NCBI GenBank assembly: GCA_947447985.1
Contig: CANFLX010000006.1
Span: 1-64,000, forward strand
DNA length: 64,000 nucleotides
Direction: 5' to 3'
Source of the DNA: Comamonadaceae bacterium
GTDB lineage: Bacteria > Pseudomonadota > Gammaproteobacteria > Burkholderiales > Burkholderiaceae_C
The position numbers and the translations under genes are program-made. This document shows, piece after piece, positions 43,168-53,700 of this stretch. Numbering within the stretch: the stretch's first letter is position 1; every line of letters begins with the position of its first letter. Under the pieces are notes generated by a model. That model saw only the letters and a program-made list of their open reading frames with translations, was not told the DNA's origin and searched no databases.

Positions 43168-44076
43168 GTGTTTAAAAATTTGATGGTCTATCGCTTGTTG
43201 TCCCCCTGGGGGATGTCCCAAGCCCGCTTGGAAGAGGCACTGCGAAGTGCGCATTTTGTGGAGTGTGGCCCGTCCCAGGAAAAATCGGTGGGCTGGGTGG
43301 AGCCGCGCGGCCAGGCCCATGGGGCCTGTGTGGAGGTGGTGGCGGGCCAGTGGATCCTGAAGTGGATGATGGAAGTGAAAAGCGTGCCCGGATCCGTGGT
43401 CAAACGCAAAGTACAGGAACAGGTGGCACACATTGAGGCGGACACCGGTCGCAAGCCCGGCAAGAAAGAAATCCGTGCGCTCAGTGACGATGTTCGCCAG
43501 TCCTTGCTGCCCATGGCGTTTACCAAACAGAGCAGCGTGACCCTGTGGCTAGATCCCCAGGCCCAGCGCCTGGTGATCGATGCGGCCAGTGCCGCCAAGG
43601 CCGACGAGGTGCTGACCAGCTTGATCAAAGCAGTGGATGGCTTGGCCTTAGGCCTGGTCGACACCCAAACAGCGCCCGCCACCGCCATGGCGCATTGGCT
43701 GGGGACGCAAGAGGCGCCACAGGGCTTTAGCGTAGACCGCGAGTGCGAACTTCGCGCCGCTGACGAGTCCAAGGCGGTGGTGCGTTACACCCGCCACGCC
43801 CTGGACACGGACGAAGTGAGCCAACACATTGCCCATGGCAAAGTACCCACCCGTTTGGCACTCACCTGGAACGACCGCGTGTCCTTTGTGCTGACCGATG
43901 CCTTGCAACTGAAAAAGCTGGCGTTTTTGGATGTGGTGGCAGACGAGTCTCCGGCCTCGGCCGCAGACCGCGACCAAGACCACTTCGATGCCGATGTTGC
44001 CATCGCTACCGGCGAGTTGGAACGCTTGTTGCCTGCCTTGTTTGACGCCTTAGGCGGCGAAAGCGCAGTCGTCTGA
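43168..44076 (+). CDS. rdgC: Recombination-associated protein RdgC
   Basis: A 302-residue DNA-binding ring protein that modulates RecA. The start MFKNLMVYRLLSPWGMS is diagnostic, using GTG at 43168 with GAGGG seven bases upstream. ECGPSQEKSVGWVEPRG, VKRKVQEQVAHIEADTGRKPGKKEIRAL and LLPMAFTKQSSVTLWLDP are family blocks. It stands alone and may help manage replication-recombination conflicts near the origin. It is convergent with copZ. Confidence 0.95.
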   Translation: MFKNLMVYRLLSPWGMSQARLEEALRSAHFVECGPSQEKSVGWVEPRGQAHGACVEVVAGQWILKWMMEVKSVPGSVVKRKVQEQVAHIEADTGRKPGKKEIRALSDDVRQSLLPMAFTKQSSVTLWLDPQAQRLVIDAASAAKADEVLTSLIKAVDGLALGLVDTQTAPATAMAHWLGTQEAPQGFSVDRECELRAADESKAVVRYTRHALDTDEVSQHIAHGKVPTRLALTWNDRVSFVLTDALQLKKLAFLDVVADESPASAADRDQDHFDADVAIATGELERLLPALFDALGGESAVV

Positions 44077-44082
44077 TCTGAA

Positions 44083-44280
44083 TCAGGGGGCGACCGCGTA
44101 ACCCTCTTCGACAATGGCATGTGCCAGCATGTCGCGGGCTTTCTCGGAGTGCACCTGTACTTTGTTGGCGCTGCGGTCGATAAGCACTTTGGCCTCGGGA
44201 TCCACCCGCACAATGGCGGCGGTCACGGCTTTTTCGCAATGGCCGCAGGTCATGCCGGTAACGGTGAAAAGTTGGTCCAT
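44083..44280 (-). CDS. copZ: Copper chaperone CopZ-like heavy-metal-associated protein
   Basis: A 65-residue HMA-domain protein. The metal site GMTCGHCEKAV lies near residues 9-19, and the fold continues VTAAIVRVDPEAKVLIDRSANKVQVHSEKARDMLAHAIVEEGY. It carries Cu(I) to the P-type ATPase. Start is ATG 44280; a longer frame upstream runs antisense through the ATPase gene and is rejected. It is divergent from copA, separated by 111 bp. Confidence 0.92.
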   Translation of the reverse strand: MDQLFTVTGMTCGHCEKAVTAAIVRVDPEAKVLIDRSANKVQVHSEKARDMLAHAIVEEGYAVAP

Positions 44281-44391
44281 GGTGGGCTTTCTTGAATAAA
44301 GTGGAACTGAAACGATGGCTATTCGCCCTGAGCTTAACCTTGCGTCGCTGCCCTTAGATTCAAGCCCTGCGCTTACAAAGTTCATTTTCTT

Positions 44392-46692
44392 ATGACGAAC
44401 CCCTCTCCTGCGACTGAATGTTCTTTGGATATTGGCATTGGCGGCATGACCTGCGCCTCCTGTGTCGGGCGGGTCGAAAAAGCCCTCAAGAAAGTGCCTG
44501 GCGTGCACAGCGCCGCCGTGAATCTGGCCACCGAGTCGGCCCGTGTGACTTTTCCGGCGGGATCGGATCAGGCCGCCCCCATGGAGGCCTTGTTGCGCCG
44601 CGCCGTTCGGGATGCGGGCTACGAGCCCAAAGAAGCGCAGGCCGCGATGGACGCCCCTGACGCAGGCCCGTGGGCGGGATTTGCGCCCGTCGCTTGGGGT
44701 TTGGCGCTGTCCTTGCCTTTGGTGCTGCCCATGCTGGGCGACGCCCTGGGCCAGCATTGGATGCTCCCCGCGTTTTGGCAATTTGCCTTGGCAACGCCGG
44801 TGCAGTTGGTGCTGGGGGCGCGCTTTTATGTGGCGGGCTGGCATGCCCTGAAAAATCGCAGCGGCAATATGGATTTGCTGGTGTCGCTGGGAACCACCGC
44901 GGGCTGGGCCCTGTCGGTGTGGCTGTGGCTGAGTGCGCCCGATGGCGATATGGTGCATTTGTATTTTGAAGGCTCCGCGCTGGTGATTACGCTGGTGCTC
45001 TTGGGCAAGTGGCTGGAGGCGCGGGCCAAACGGCAAACCACCTCAGCGATTCGGGCCTTGCATGCCTTGCGGCCCGAGCGTGCCCATTTGCAGCGCCCCG
45101 AAGGCGAGGTCGATGTGCCCGTGGCCGAGGTGCTGGTGGGCGACACCTTGGTGGTCAAGCCCGGCGAGCGCTTTGCTGTGGACGGTGTGGTCACCGAAGG
45201 CGCAACCCAGGTGGATGAATCCATGCTCACTGGTGAGTCTCTGCCCGTGGCGAAAGAGCGCGACGCTCGCGTCACCGGCGGCTCCATCAATGGGGAAGGG
45301 CGGGTGCTGGTGCGGGTGACCCAGGTGGGTTCGCAAACCATGCTGTCCCAGATCATCCGGCTGGTGGAGGACGCGCAGGCCGCCAAGGCGCCCATCCAAC
45401 GCCTGGTAGACCAGGTCAGTGCGGTCTTTGTGCCGGTGGTGCTCTTGCTGGCGGTGGCGACGCTGCTGGGGTGGTGGTTGACAGGCCACAGCTTTGAGCT
45501 GGCCCTGATTCGCGCGGTGGCGGTGCTGGTGATTGCCTGCCCCTGCGCGCTGGGTCTGGCCACACCGGTGGCCATCATGGCAGGCACGGGTGTGGCCGCC
45601 AAGTACGGCATCTTGATCAAAGATGCCCAGGCCCTGGAGTTGGCACACCAAGTGACAGTGGTGGCTTTTGACAAGACCGGCACGTTGACGGTGGGCCGGC
45701 CGCAGCTCACGGCCTTGGTGCCGCTGGAAGCAGCCTCGGGGGCGGTGGCGGATCCCGATGCGCCCGTGGACCCGGCCTTGTTGCAAATTTGTGCAAGCTT
45801 GCAAAGTGGCAGCGACCACCCGCTGGCGCATGCGGTTGTGGCCCGCGCATCCGCACAGTCCGTGGGCCTTTTGCCCCTGTCGGATGCCCGTGCTGTCTCG
45901 GGGCGTGGCACCGAGGGCCTGGTGGCGGGCGCGCGCTACGCCTTGGGCAGTTTGCGTTGGATGCAAGAGTTGCAAGCGCAGCCCGCATCCACCTCGCCTG
46001 AAGGGGCCGGGTGGGCGGCCCAGGCCCGCCAGTTGGAGGCGCAGGGTGCCAGCGTGTCGGCCCTGGCCCACCAGGTCAACGGGGTGTGGGCTCTGCGCGC
46101 CTTGCTGGCTTTTGCTGACGAACCCAAACCCGGGGCCAAAGAGGCGATAGCGCAACTGCGGGCCTTGGGCATTCGCGCGGTCATGGTGTCGGGCGACAAC
46201 TGGGGCGCTGCCCGCGCGATGGCGCGCCGCCTGGGCATGGATGCCCGCGTCGGCAGTGAGGAGGTGCTTGCCGAGGTGTTGCCGGGCGACAAGGCGGCCA
46301 AGATCACTGCGCTCAAAGGGGGTTCACTGGCGCAATACACGGTGGCCATGGTGGGCGACGGGGTGAACGATGCGCCCGCTTTGGCAGCGGCCGATGTGGG
46401 CATGGCAATGGCCAATGCGGGCGGCGGTGGCACCGACGTGGCCATGCAAGCGGCTGGCATCACGCTGATGCGCGGTGAGCCGCGTTTGGTGGCTGCAGCC
46501 CTCGATATTTCCCGCCGCACCGTGACCAAGATTCGGCAAAACCTGTTCTGGGCCTTTTTCTACAACGTGGCGGGTATTCCGCTGGCCGCGCTGGGCTACT
46601 TGAACCCGGTGCTGGCGGGTGCTGCCATGGCGCTGAGCTCCGTCAGCGTCATGGCCAATGCCTTGCTGCTCAAGCGCTGGAAGGGACCCTGA
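44392..46692 (+). CDS. copA: Copper-translocating P1B-type ATPase CopA
   Basis: A 766-residue efflux ATPase. One N-terminal HMA domain (GMTCASC) is followed by eight transmembrane segments. The CPC channel motif [18 protein letters not shown] phosphorylation loop, TGES actuator motif ([10 protein letters not shown]), HP in SDHPLAHAV and hinge [10 protein letters not shown] are all intact. CPC plus single HMA indicates monovalent copper (or silver) export. It is divergent from copZ, and no regulator gene is adjacent. Confidence 0.95.
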   Translation: MTNPSPATECSLDIGIGGMTCASCVGRVEKALKKVPGVHSAAVNLATESARVTFPAGSDQAAPMEALLRRAVRDAGYEPKEAQAAMDAPDAGPWAGFAPVAWGLALSLPLVLPMLGDALGQHWMLPAFWQFALATPVQLVLGARFYVAGWHALKNRSGNMDLLVSLGTTAGWALSVWLWLSAPDGDMVHLYFEGSALVITLVLLGKWLEARAKRQTTSAIRALHALRPERAHLQRPEGEVDVPVAEVLVGDTLVVKPGERFAVDGVVTEGATQVDESMLTGESLPVAKERDARVTGGSINGEGRVLVRVTQVGSQTMLSQIIRLVEDAQAAKAPIQRLVDQVSAVFVPVVLLLAVATLLGWWLTGHSFELALIRAVAVLVIACPCALGLATPVAIMAGTGVAAKYGILIKDAQALELAHQVTVVAFDKTGTLTVGRPQLTALVPLEAASGAVADPDAPVDPALLQICASLQSGSDHPLAHAVVARASAQSVGLLPLSDARAVSGRGTEGLVAGARYALGSLRWMQELQAQPASTSPEGAGWAAQARQLEAQGASVSALAHQVNGVWALRALLAFADEPKPGAKEAIAQLRALGIRAVMVSGDNWGAARAMARRLGMDARVGSEEVLAEVLPGDKAAKITALKGGSLAQYTVAMVGDGVNDAPALAAADVGMAMANAGGGGTDVAMQAAGITLMRGEPRLVAAALDISRRTVTKIRQNLFWAFFYNVAGIPLAALGYLNPVLAGAAMALSSVSVMANALLLKRWKGP

Positions 46693-46726
46693 GCCTTCGC
46701 ATGGCGCGGCCCCCTAGCTGAGGGGC

Positions 46727-47848
46727 TCAGTCCGCAAGCGTGGGGTAGTCGGTGTAGCCGTGTGCACCACCCCCGTAAAAGGTCATGCGGTCTGCGGGGT
46801 TGAGCGGCGCACCTTCGCGCAGACGGCGGGTCAGGTCCGGGTTGGCAATAAAGGGTTTGCCAAAGGCCACCAAATCCGCCCCGTCTGCCAAAGCTTGCTC
46901 TGCCAAGGGCATGTCATAGGCGTTGTTCACCATCCAGGCGGCATGGCCACCGGCGTTGCGGTAGGTCTGGCGCAGCGCGGCATAGTCAAAGGGCGCGTCG
47001 CCTTGTTGGAAGTCGCGCTCGGCGCCGGTGGAGCCTTCGATCACATGCACATAGGCCAACCCCAAGGGGGCGAGCTCTTGCACCATGTAGTTGAACAGGG
47101 GCTGGGGCTGCGGATCAAACGCGTCGTTGGCGGGGGTGACGGGTGACAAACGCAGGGCCACGTGCGCCCCGCCGATGTCGGCACAGACGCCTTGCATGAC
47201 TTCGAGCAACAGGCGTGCGCGGTTTTCGATGCTGCCGCCATAGGCATCGGTGCGGTGGTTGGAGCCGGAGCGCAAAAACTGATCCAGCAAATAGCCGTTG
47301 GCGGCGTGCACTTCCACACCGTCAAAACCTGCAGCGATGGCGTTGCGCGCTGCGTTGCGGTAGTCGGCCACGATGCCGGGCAGTTCTTCCAGACGCAAGG
47401 CACGGGGTTCGGAGGTGGGCACAAAGCGGGGCGTGCCGTCGGAAATGAGCACCGTCTTGGTCTTGGCGGTGAGGGCCGAGGGCGCCACTGGCGCTTGACC
47501 GCCGGGTTGCAGGTCCACATGCGAGACGCGTCCCACATGCCATAGCTGCATGAAGATCTTGCCTCCGGCGGCATGCACCGACGCGGTGACTGGCTTCCAA
47601 GCCTGCACTTGCGCTTCGCTCCAAATGCCCGGCACGTCAGAGTAACCCTGGCCCTGGTGGCTGATTGCCGTGGCCTCGGTGATGATGAGCCCTGCGCCGT
47701 TGTTCGGGTCGGCGCGCTGGGTGTAGTAGGTCACCATGGCGGCGTTGGCCAAAGCGCCCGGTGCGCGGTTGCGCGTCAAAGGTGCCATGACTGCGCGATT
47801 GGCCAAGGTGATGGGCCCGAGAGCCAGGGAGTCAAACAAAGTGGTCAT
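46727..47848 (-). CDS. Old yellow enzyme family ene-reductase (NemA-like)
   Basis: A 373-residue FMN barrel reductase. FDSLALGPITLANRAVMAPLTRNRAPG opens the barrel. LWHVGRVSHV, FDGVEVHAANGYLLDQFLR (His-Asn pair and Tyr) and FGKPFIANPDLTRRL are OYE hallmarks. It likely reduces activated alkenes, N-ethylmaleimide or nitro compounds with NADPH. ATG 47848 is used; the frame extends upstream into the divergent MFS leader. The physiological substrate is unknown. Confidence 0.92.
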   Translation of the reverse strand: MTTLFDSLALGPITLANRAVMAPLTRNRAPGALANAAMVTYYTQRADPNNGAGLIITEATAISHQGQGYSDVPGIWSEAQVQAWKPVTASVHAAGGKIFMQLWHVGRVSHVDLQPGGQAPVAPSALTAKTKTVLISDGTPRFVPTSEPRALRLEELPGIVADYRNAARNAIAAGFDGVEVHAANGYLLDQFLRSGSNHRTDAYGGSIENRARLLLEVMQGVCADIGGAHVALRLSPVTPANDAFDPQPQPLFNYMVQELAPLGLAYVHVIEGSTGAERDFQQGDAPFDYAALRQTYRNAGGHAAWMVNNAYDMPLAEQALADGADLVAFGKPFIANPDLTRRLREGAPLNPADRMTFYGGGAHGYTDYPTLAD

Positions 47849-47922
47849 AGGGGCCTTCTCAATGGCAGGTGGTGGTGGACGCTCAGCGGACAATGCAGGC
47901 CTGTACCCCATCTGGAGATTTC

Positions 47923-49131
47923 GTGACCTCAGCGCTGCGTCCCTTATTTTGGCTTGCTTTGGCGCTGTCGGTGGGCGCGGCTGTCTCCTTGGGTGTCACC
48001 CGTTTTGCCTATGGTCTTTTGTTGCCCGGCATGCGCACGGATCTGGCTTGGAGTTACACCCTGGCCGGCGCCATGAATACCGCCAATGCGGTGGGGTATC
48101 TGCTGGGTGCACTGGCCATGCCGTGGCTGATGCGGCGGGTCTCGCCCACCGTCTTGCTGTGGCTGGGGTCATTGCTGGCCGCTTTGTTTATGGGCTTGTG
48201 CGGCTTTTTTACCGATGCCTCGGTATTGTTGGTGCAACGGCTGCTCGCCGGTTTGGCCAGTGCCTTGGTGTTTGTGTCGGGGGGGTTGTTGGCTGCGCGC
48301 TTGGGCAGCCGTGCGCCGGCACAGGCGGGTTTGCTGCTGGGCGTGTATTACGGCGGAACCGGGCTGGGGATTGTGGTGTCTGCCTTGTTGGTGCCGTGGG
48401 TGCTTGACGCTTTTCAGGATGCGGTGCACAGCTGGCGATTTGCCTGGTGGGCCCTGGCACTGCTGTGTTTTTTCGCGACTGCGCTGTTGCGCTGGCCTGC
48501 GCGGGTCATGGCGCAATGGGAGCAGTTGCCTGCGGCCGATACGGTGTCGTCTTCGGGTGTGGCGTTGGTGTTTCGCGTGCGCCCTTTTGGCTTTGCGCTC
48601 GCGGGCTATGGCTTGTTTGGCGTGGGCTACATCGGCTACATGACCTTTGCGGTCGCCTTGCTGCGCACGCAGGGCGCGAGTGCGCAGGCGGTGACGGTTT
48701 TTTATGGGCTGCTGGGCTTGGCGGTGGTGGCGTCCTCGCGCATTTGGGCGGGTTTGTTAGACCGCCATCGCGGCGGCGGCGCCATGGCGCGCCTCAATGC
48801 GCTGCTCGGGGTGGCCGTGGTGCTGCCGGCATGGACGCAGAGTTTTGCCGTAGTGGTGGTCTCGGGCTTGTTGTTTGGCGCTGTGTTTTTGTCGATCGTG
48901 GCCTCCAGCACTGCGCTGGTGCGCCACAACCTGCCGCCGGCTGCCTGGGCCACAGGCATCAGCGCTTTCACCATCGTCTTTGCGGCCGGCCAAATCGTTG
49001 GGCCCACGCTGGTGGGCTGGATTGCAGACGGCAGCGGCGGCCTGGAGCGCGGCCTGCTGGTGTCTGCTCTCACGCTGTGGCTAGGGGCGTGGTTGGCGTG
49101 GCGCCAAAAGCCCCTGACGCTTGTCGCTTAG
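47923..49131 (+). CDS. MFS transporter, YbfB/YjiJ type
   Basis: A 402-residue twelve-helix carrier. GVTRFAYGLLLPGMRTDLAWSYTLAGAMNTANAVGYLLGAL is the conserved first two helices of the YbfB/YjiJ family, and GVYYGGTGLGIVVSALLVPW is helix 5. It begins with GTG at 47923 preceded by GGAG at about eight bases. An upstream ATG-like start in the frame lacks a ribosome site. It is divergent from the ene-reductase and overlaps the GMC gene end by four bases, convergently. The substrate is unknown. Confidence 0.87.
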   Translation: MTSALRPLFWLALALSVGAAVSLGVTRFAYGLLLPGMRTDLAWSYTLAGAMNTANAVGYLLGALAMPWLMRRVSPTVLLWLGSLLAALFMGLCGFFTDASVLLVQRLLAGLASALVFVSGGLLAARLGSRAPAQAGLLLGVYYGGTGLGIVVSALLVPWVLDAFQDAVHSWRFAWWALALLCFFATALLRWPARVMAQWEQLPAADTVSSSGVALVFRVRPFGFALAGYGLFGVGYIGYMTFAVALLRTQGASAQAVTVFYGLLGLAVVASSRIWAGLLDRHRGGGAMARLNALLGVAVVLPAWTQSFAVVVVSGLLFGAVFLSIVASSTALVRHNLPPAAWATGISAFTIVFAAGQIVGPTLVGWIADGSGGLERGLLVSALTLWLGAWLAWRQKPLTLVA

Positions 49132-50738
49132 TGCGCTGCCCGCAGCAGGTCTGCGGCTTTTTCCGCAATCATGATGGTCGGCGCCGTGGTGTTGCCGCCG
49201 GTCAGGGTGGGCATGATGGACGTATCGACCACCCGCAAGTTTTGAATGCCATGAACGCGCAACTCCGCATCGACCACGGCCATCGGGTCGCTGTGCGGGC
49301 CCATTTTGCAGGTGCCGCTGGGATGGTATTCGGTGTCGCTGTGGTCGCGTAGAAACGCTTCAATCTGCTTGGGGTCGTTGCGGTCTACCGGGTACAGCAT
49401 CTCGCCCCGGTAGTCGTCGAAAGCCTTGGCTTTCAAAATATCCAAGCCGATTTGGGTGCCTTTGACCAGGGTGGGTATGTCGTCCGGGTGTTGGAAGAAA
49501 GCGGGATCAATCAAGGGTGCATCGGTGGATTTGGCGCTTTGCAGCGTGACGCTGCCCCGGCTCTTGGGGCGGCACAGTGTGACGTGCAGTGTGTAGCCGT
49601 GGCCCAGGTGCATTTTGCGGTTGTGGTCGTCCACGATGCCAGTGCACAAGGCCAGTTGGATGTCGGGTTTGTCGGCACTGGCATCGGTCTTTAAAAAGCC
49701 CTGCGATTCGGCCACGTTAGAGGTGATCCAGCCGGTGCGTTTGTTGCGCCATTCAAATATGGATTTGATAATCGTTGCCGTTCCGCTCAGTGACACACCG
49801 AGTGCCACCTCTTTGCGCGGCGTGCGCTGAATCAGGACGGTGGTGATGTGGTCCTGCAGGTTTTGGCCGACGCCGGGCAGGGTGTGTACGGTGGGAATGC
49901 CGTGGGCCTGGAGCTGTGACTGGGGCCCGATACCCGAGAGCATGAGCAGCTGGGGTGAGCCAAAGGCGCCGGCACTCAGAATCACTTCGCGCGCTGCCGT
50001 GACTTGCACCGATTTGCCGTCGTGAAGGTATTGCACGCCTGTGGCGCGCTTGCCGTCCATGAGCACGCGTTCGGTGTGTGCGCCGGTGACCACCGTGAGG
50101 TTGGCGCGGCTCAGGTATGGGGTGATGTAGGCCTTTGCAGCGCTGCAGCGCTCTCCGTCAGCTTGCATGGCCTGGGTGGGGCCGCAGCCGAGTTGCTGTT
50201 CGCCGTTGTAGTCGGCGGTGCGTGGCAAGCCGGTTTGTTCGCAGGCTTGCAAAAACACCTCGTTGATCGGGCTGGGGCTGCGCAAATAGCTCACTTGCAG
50301 CGGGCCGCCAGTGCCACGGTAGGCGTTGTTGCCAAAGCAGTGGTTGTTCTCTGAACGCTTGAACAGAGGCAACACTTCGTCGTACGACCAACCCGGGTTG
50401 CCCAAGCTTGCCCAGTGGTCGTAGTCGGCCTTGTGGCCACGCGTGTAGACCATGGCATTGACCGAGGTGCTACCGCCCATGACTTTGCCGCGCGGTTGGT
50501 AGCCGCGCCGGCCGTTGAAGCCCGCTTGTGGCACGGTTTCATAGCCCCAGTTGTTCAGGTTCAAAGGCGCGCTCACCGCAAACCCCATGGGTGCATGGAT
50601 CAACACCGAGGTGTCCGGCCCGCCGGCTTCGAGCAGGCACACGCGCACCGAAGGGTCCTCGCTCAAGCGGCTGGCCAGCACGCAACCGGCGGCGCCTGCG
50701 CCGACGATGACGTAATCAAATGGAGAGGAGCTGTTCAT
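49128..50738 (-). CDS. GMC-family FAD oxidoreductase (choline/alcohol dehydrogenase-like)
   Basis: A 536-residue GMC protein. FAD motif DYVIVGAGAAGCVLASRLSED, the GGSTSVNAMVYTRG signature 1, and VILSAGAFGSPQLLMLSGIGP signature 2 are present. The active-site His/Asn lie in EYHPSGTCKMG and PTLTGGNTTAPTIMIAEKAADLL. It resembles AlkJ/BetA-type alcohol dehydrogenases. It follows the class II aldolase gene on the same strand with about 50 bp between, so an operon for an alcohol or polyol breakdown is plausible. The actual substrate is unknown. Confidence 0.92.
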   Translation of the reverse strand: MNSSSPFDYVIVGAGAAGCVLASRLSEDPSVRVCLLEAGGPDTSVLIHAPMGFAVSAPLNLNNWGYETVPQAGFNGRRGYQPRGKVMGGSTSVNAMVYTRGHKADYDHWASLGNPGWSYDEVLPLFKRSENNHCFGNNAYRGTGGPLQVSYLRSPSPINEVFLQACEQTGLPRTADYNGEQQLGCGPTQAMQADGERCSAAKAYITPYLSRANLTVVTGAHTERVLMDGKRATGVQYLHDGKSVQVTAAREVILSAGAFGSPQLLMLSGIGPQSQLQAHGIPTVHTLPGVGQNLQDHITTVLIQRTPRKEVALGVSLSGTATIIKSIFEWRNKRTGWITSNVAESQGFLKTDASADKPDIQLALCTGIVDDHNRKMHLGHGYTLHVTLCRPKSRGSVTLQSAKSTDAPLIDPAFFQHPDDIPTLVKGTQIGLDILKAKAFDDYRGEMLYPVDRNDPKQIEAFLRDHSDTEYHPSGTCKMGPHSDPMAVVDAELRVHGIQNLRVVDTSIMPTLTGGNTTAPTIMIAEKAADLLRAAH

Positions 50739-50791
50739 AGGAGTCTTTCGTATGCGGTAGGGGGATCGGTGAGGCGGGTGTAGCCTTTGGC

Positions 50792-51550
50792 TTAATCGCG
50801 GTAGTCGCTGCCCATGCGGTCGAGTTTGCGCAGCAGAGCCGGCCAGGCAAAAGCGCCACCCAGGCCACTGGTTTGGGTGCGCATGGCGTGGCCTACACCG
50901 TCCAAAATGCGCGGGTCCACCTGTGTCAAAGCCACGCCACCGGACTGTGCCGCAAGCTGGATTTGGCAGGTGGATTCAAAGTTGTACATCAGCAAAAACG
51001 CTTCGGGAATGCTGCTGCCTACGACCAACAAACCGTGGTTGCGCAGCATCAGGTGATTGGCCGTGCCCAGATCGGCTTGCAGGCGTGGTTTTTCCTCGTC
51101 GTGCAAAGCCACCCCTTCGTAGGTGTGGTAGGCCAGTGACGCCAGCACAAAGGTCGATTGCTGGCTGATGGGCAGCACGCCACCGGCCTGCGCGCTCACA
51201 CCCACGCCTGCGCGCGTGTGGGTGTGCAGCACGCAACCGGCGTCTTCGCGCACCGCATGCACCGCACTGTGAATCACGAAACCAGCCCGGTTGACCGGGT
51301 GCGGCGACTCGCTGAGCTTTTCACCGTTTTGGTCAATTTTGATCAGGCTGCTGGCCGTGATTTCTTCAAACAGCATGCCGTAGGGGTTGATCAGAAAGTG
51401 GTGCTCGGGGCCGGGAATGCGGGCGCTGATGTGGGTGAAGATCAGGTCGCTCCAGCCGTAGGCTGCGACCAGGCGGTAGCAGGCGGCCAGGTCGACGCGC
51501 AGCTGCCATTCTTCGGGGCTGACCTGGTCTTTGAGTGAGGTGCTGGACAT
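50792..51550 (-). CDS. Class II aldolase/adducin family protein
   Basis: A 252-residue zinc aldolase-fold protein. Metal ligands appear as the HTHTRAG pair (VLHTHTRAGVGV) and the later LRNHGLLVVG histidine. GWSDLIFTHISARIPG and FLINPYGMLFEEITASSLIKID are family blocks. The start at 51550 has GGAG nine bases upstream; earlier in-frame starts have no ribosome site. The subgroup is the one named adducin-like, in which the reaction is often not known. The GMC oxidoreductase lies directly downstream. Confidence 0.88.
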   Translation of the reverse strand: MSSTSLKDQVSPEEWQLRVDLAACYRLVAAYGWSDLIFTHISARIPGPEHHFLINPYGMLFEEITASSLIKIDQNGEKLSESPHPVNRAGFVIHSAVHAVREDAGCVLHTHTRAGVGVSAQAGGVLPISQQSTFVLASLAYHTYEGVALHDEEKPRLQADLGTANHLMLRNHGLLVVGSSIPEAFLLMYNFESTCQIQLAAQSGGVALTQVDPRILDGVGHAMRTQTSGLGGAFAWPALLRKLDRMGSDYRD

Positions 51551-51705
51551 AGTGGAGGTCTCCGCGTGAATGGGGTGATGGGTCACTCTACCCCAGCCTC
51601 TGTGCGATAGCACTTAGGGGAAAGACTAGGAAATGTCTCGCCCGCGTCTCCCAAAACGAGCGCGCCAGTAAAATCGCGCTCCTTCCCCTGCTTTGACTGC
51701 CTGCC

Positions 51706-53700
51706 ATGCTTTATCCCCAACAGTTTGACGTCATCGTCGTCGGCGGCGGCCACGCCGGGTGCGAGGCTGCGCTGGCGGCCGCGCGCATGGGCAGCAAGAC
51801 GCTGCTGTTGACGCACAACATCGAGACCCTGGGGCAGATGAGTTGCAACCCCTCGATTGGCGGCATCGGCAAAGGCCATCTGGTCAAAGAGGTCGATGCC
51901 TTGGGCGGCGCCATGGCCTTGGCAACCGACGAGGCAGGTATTCAGTTTCGCATCCTCAATTCCAGCAAGGGCCCGGCTGTGCGCGCCACACGTGCGCAGG
52001 CCGACCGGGTGCTGTACAAGGCCGCGATCCGGCGCATGCTGGAAAACCAGCCCCATTTGTCCATCTTTCAGCAAGCGGTGGACGACTTGCTGGTCGAGGG
52101 TGACCGGGTGGTGGGCGCTGTCACGCAAATTGGTTTGAGCTTTCGCGCCAAAACGGTGGTGCTTACCGCCGGCACTTTTTTGGACGGCAAGATCCATGTG
52201 GGCATGAACCACTACGCTGCCGGACGCGCGGGCGATCCGCCTGCGGCACGTTTGAGCGCGCGCCTCAAAGAGCTCCAGCTTCCGCAGGGCCGCCTGAAAA
52301 CCGGCACGCCACCGCGCATTGATGGCCGCAGCATCGACTTCAGCAAATGCCTGGAGCAACCCGGCGACGGCATGCCCGGCGGCATGAGCCCGGCGATGCC
52401 GGTGTTCAGCTTTATGGGGCGTGTGGAGCAGCACCCGCAACAAATGCCGTGCTGGATCACGCACACCAATGCGCGCACGCACGAGATTATTCGCAGCGGC
52501 TTTGACCGCAGCCCCATGTTCACCGGCAACATCGAGGGCGTGGGCCCGCGCTACTGCCCCAGCGTGGAAGACAAGGTCAACCGCTTTGCCGACAAAGAGA
52601 GCCACCAGATTTTCCTGGAGCCCGAGGGCCTGACCACCCACGAGTACTACCCCAACGGCATTTCGACCAGCCTGCCCTTTGACATCCAGTACGACCTGGT
52701 GCGCAGCATGGCGGGCTTGGAAAACGCCCATATTCTTCGCCCCGGTTATGCCATTGAGTACGACTACTTTGACCCGCGTGGTCTGAAAAGCAGTTTCGAG
52801 ACGCGCCATATTGGCGGCTTGTTTTTTGCCGGGCAGATCAACGGTACCACCGGCTACGAAGAGGCTGCGGCCCAAGGCCTGTTTGCCGGCGTGAATGCGG
52901 CGCTGCAAGCGGGCGCTCGCACGGCCTGGAGCGCAGACACCTGGCTGCCTGGACGGGACGAGGCCTACCTCGGCGTGCTGGTGGACGACCTGATTACCAA
53001 AGGCGTGACCGAGCCTTACCGCATGTTCACCAGCCGCGCGGAGTTTCGCTTGCAGCTGCGTGAGGACAACGCCGATGTGCGCTTGACCGAAACCGGGCGC
53101 GCCCTGGGCTTGGTCGATGACGCCCGCTGGGAGGCGTTTTGCCGCAAGCGGGAGGCTGTTTCACGTGAAACCGAACGCCTGCGCTCGATCTGGGTCAACC
53201 CCAACAACCTGCCTGCCGAAGAGTCGCAGCGGGTGCTGGGCAAATCCATTGAGCACGAATACAACCTGGCCGACTTGCTGCGCCGCCCCGATGTGCGCTA
53301 CGCCGACTTGATGGGCATGGACGGCGGACGCTATGCGGATGCCGCACTCACGGCCGCTGCGGATGGCACCGCCTCCGATGTGTTTGTGGCCAGCGTGATT
53401 GAGCAGGTAGAGATTGCTGCCAAGTATTCGGGTTACATCGAGCGCCAGAAAGAAGAAGTCGGCCGCGCGGCCTATTACGAGAACTTGCGCCTGCCTGCAG
53501 AGTTGGACTACATGCAGGTGTCGGCCCTGAGCTTTGAAGCACGCCAGCGGCTGAACCAGCATCGCCCCGAAACGCTGGGCCAGGCGTCTCGCCTCTCGGG
53601 CATCACGCCCGCCACCATCTCGCTCTTGTTGATTCACCTGAAAAAAGGCAATTTCCGTGAATTTGCCACGCCCGTGCCCTTGCCGCAGGAGCATGCGTGA
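51706..53700 (+). CDS. mnmG: tRNA uridine-5-carboxymethylaminomethyl modification enzyme MnmG (GidA)
   Basis: A 664-residue FAD protein that with MnmE modifies U34 of certain tRNAs. [21 protein letters not shown] is the FAD site. [58 protein letters not shown] and [18 protein letters not shown] are MnmG hallmarks. A near-consensus parS site is embedded at codons near residue 484. It opens mnmG-rsmG-lysE-parA-hydrolase-parB, the block usually near bacterial origins. The GTG of rsmG overlaps its stop. Confidence 0.97.
   Translation: MLYPQQFDVIVVGGGHAGCEAALAAARMGSKTLLLTHNIETLGQMSCNPSIGGIGKGHLVKEVDALGGAMALATDEAGIQFRILNSSKGPAVRATRAQADRVLYKAAIRRMLENQPHLSIFQQAVDDLLVEGDRVVGAVTQIGLSFRAKTVVLTAGTFLDGKIHVGMNHYAAGRAGDPPAARLSARLKELQLPQGRLKTGTPPRIDGRSIDFSKCLEQPGDGMPGGMSPAMPVFSFMGRVEQHPQQMPCWITHTNARTHEIIRSGFDRSPMFTGNIEGVGPRYCPSVEDKVNRFADKESHQIFLEPEGLTTHEYYPNGISTSLPFDIQYDLVRSMAGLENAHILRPGYAIEYDYFDPRGLKSSFETRHIGGLFFAGQINGTTGYEEAAAQGLFAGVNAALQAGARTAWSADTWLPGRDEAYLGVLVDDLITKGVTEPYRMFTSRAEFRLQLREDNADVRLTETGRALGLVDDARWEAFCRKREAVSRETERLRSIWVNPNNLPAEESQRVLGKSIEHEYNLADLLRRPDVRYADLMGMDGGRYADAALTAAADGTASDVFVASVIEQVEIAAKYSGYIERQKEEVGRAAYYENLRLPAELDYMQVSALSFEARQRLNQHRPETLGQASRLSGITPATISLLLIHLKKGNFREFATPVPLPQEHA
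53157..53172. other. parS-like centromere site 1 (in mnmG)
   Basis: TGTTTCACGTGAAACC matches the ParB consensus TGTTTCACGTGAAACA at 15 of 16 positions. It is read in frame inside mnmG. parA and parB lie 2-3 kb downstream, which supports function. Confidence 0.9.

Noticed and set aside
44281-44391. CueR operator between copZ and copA
   Set aside because: Some CTTGC/GCAAG-like pieces occur, but not as a dyad within a 19-bp promoter spacer.
44281-45036. Upstream extension of the copZ frame
   Set aside because: It would read antisense through the first third of copA; the HMA domain starts at the ATG at 44280.
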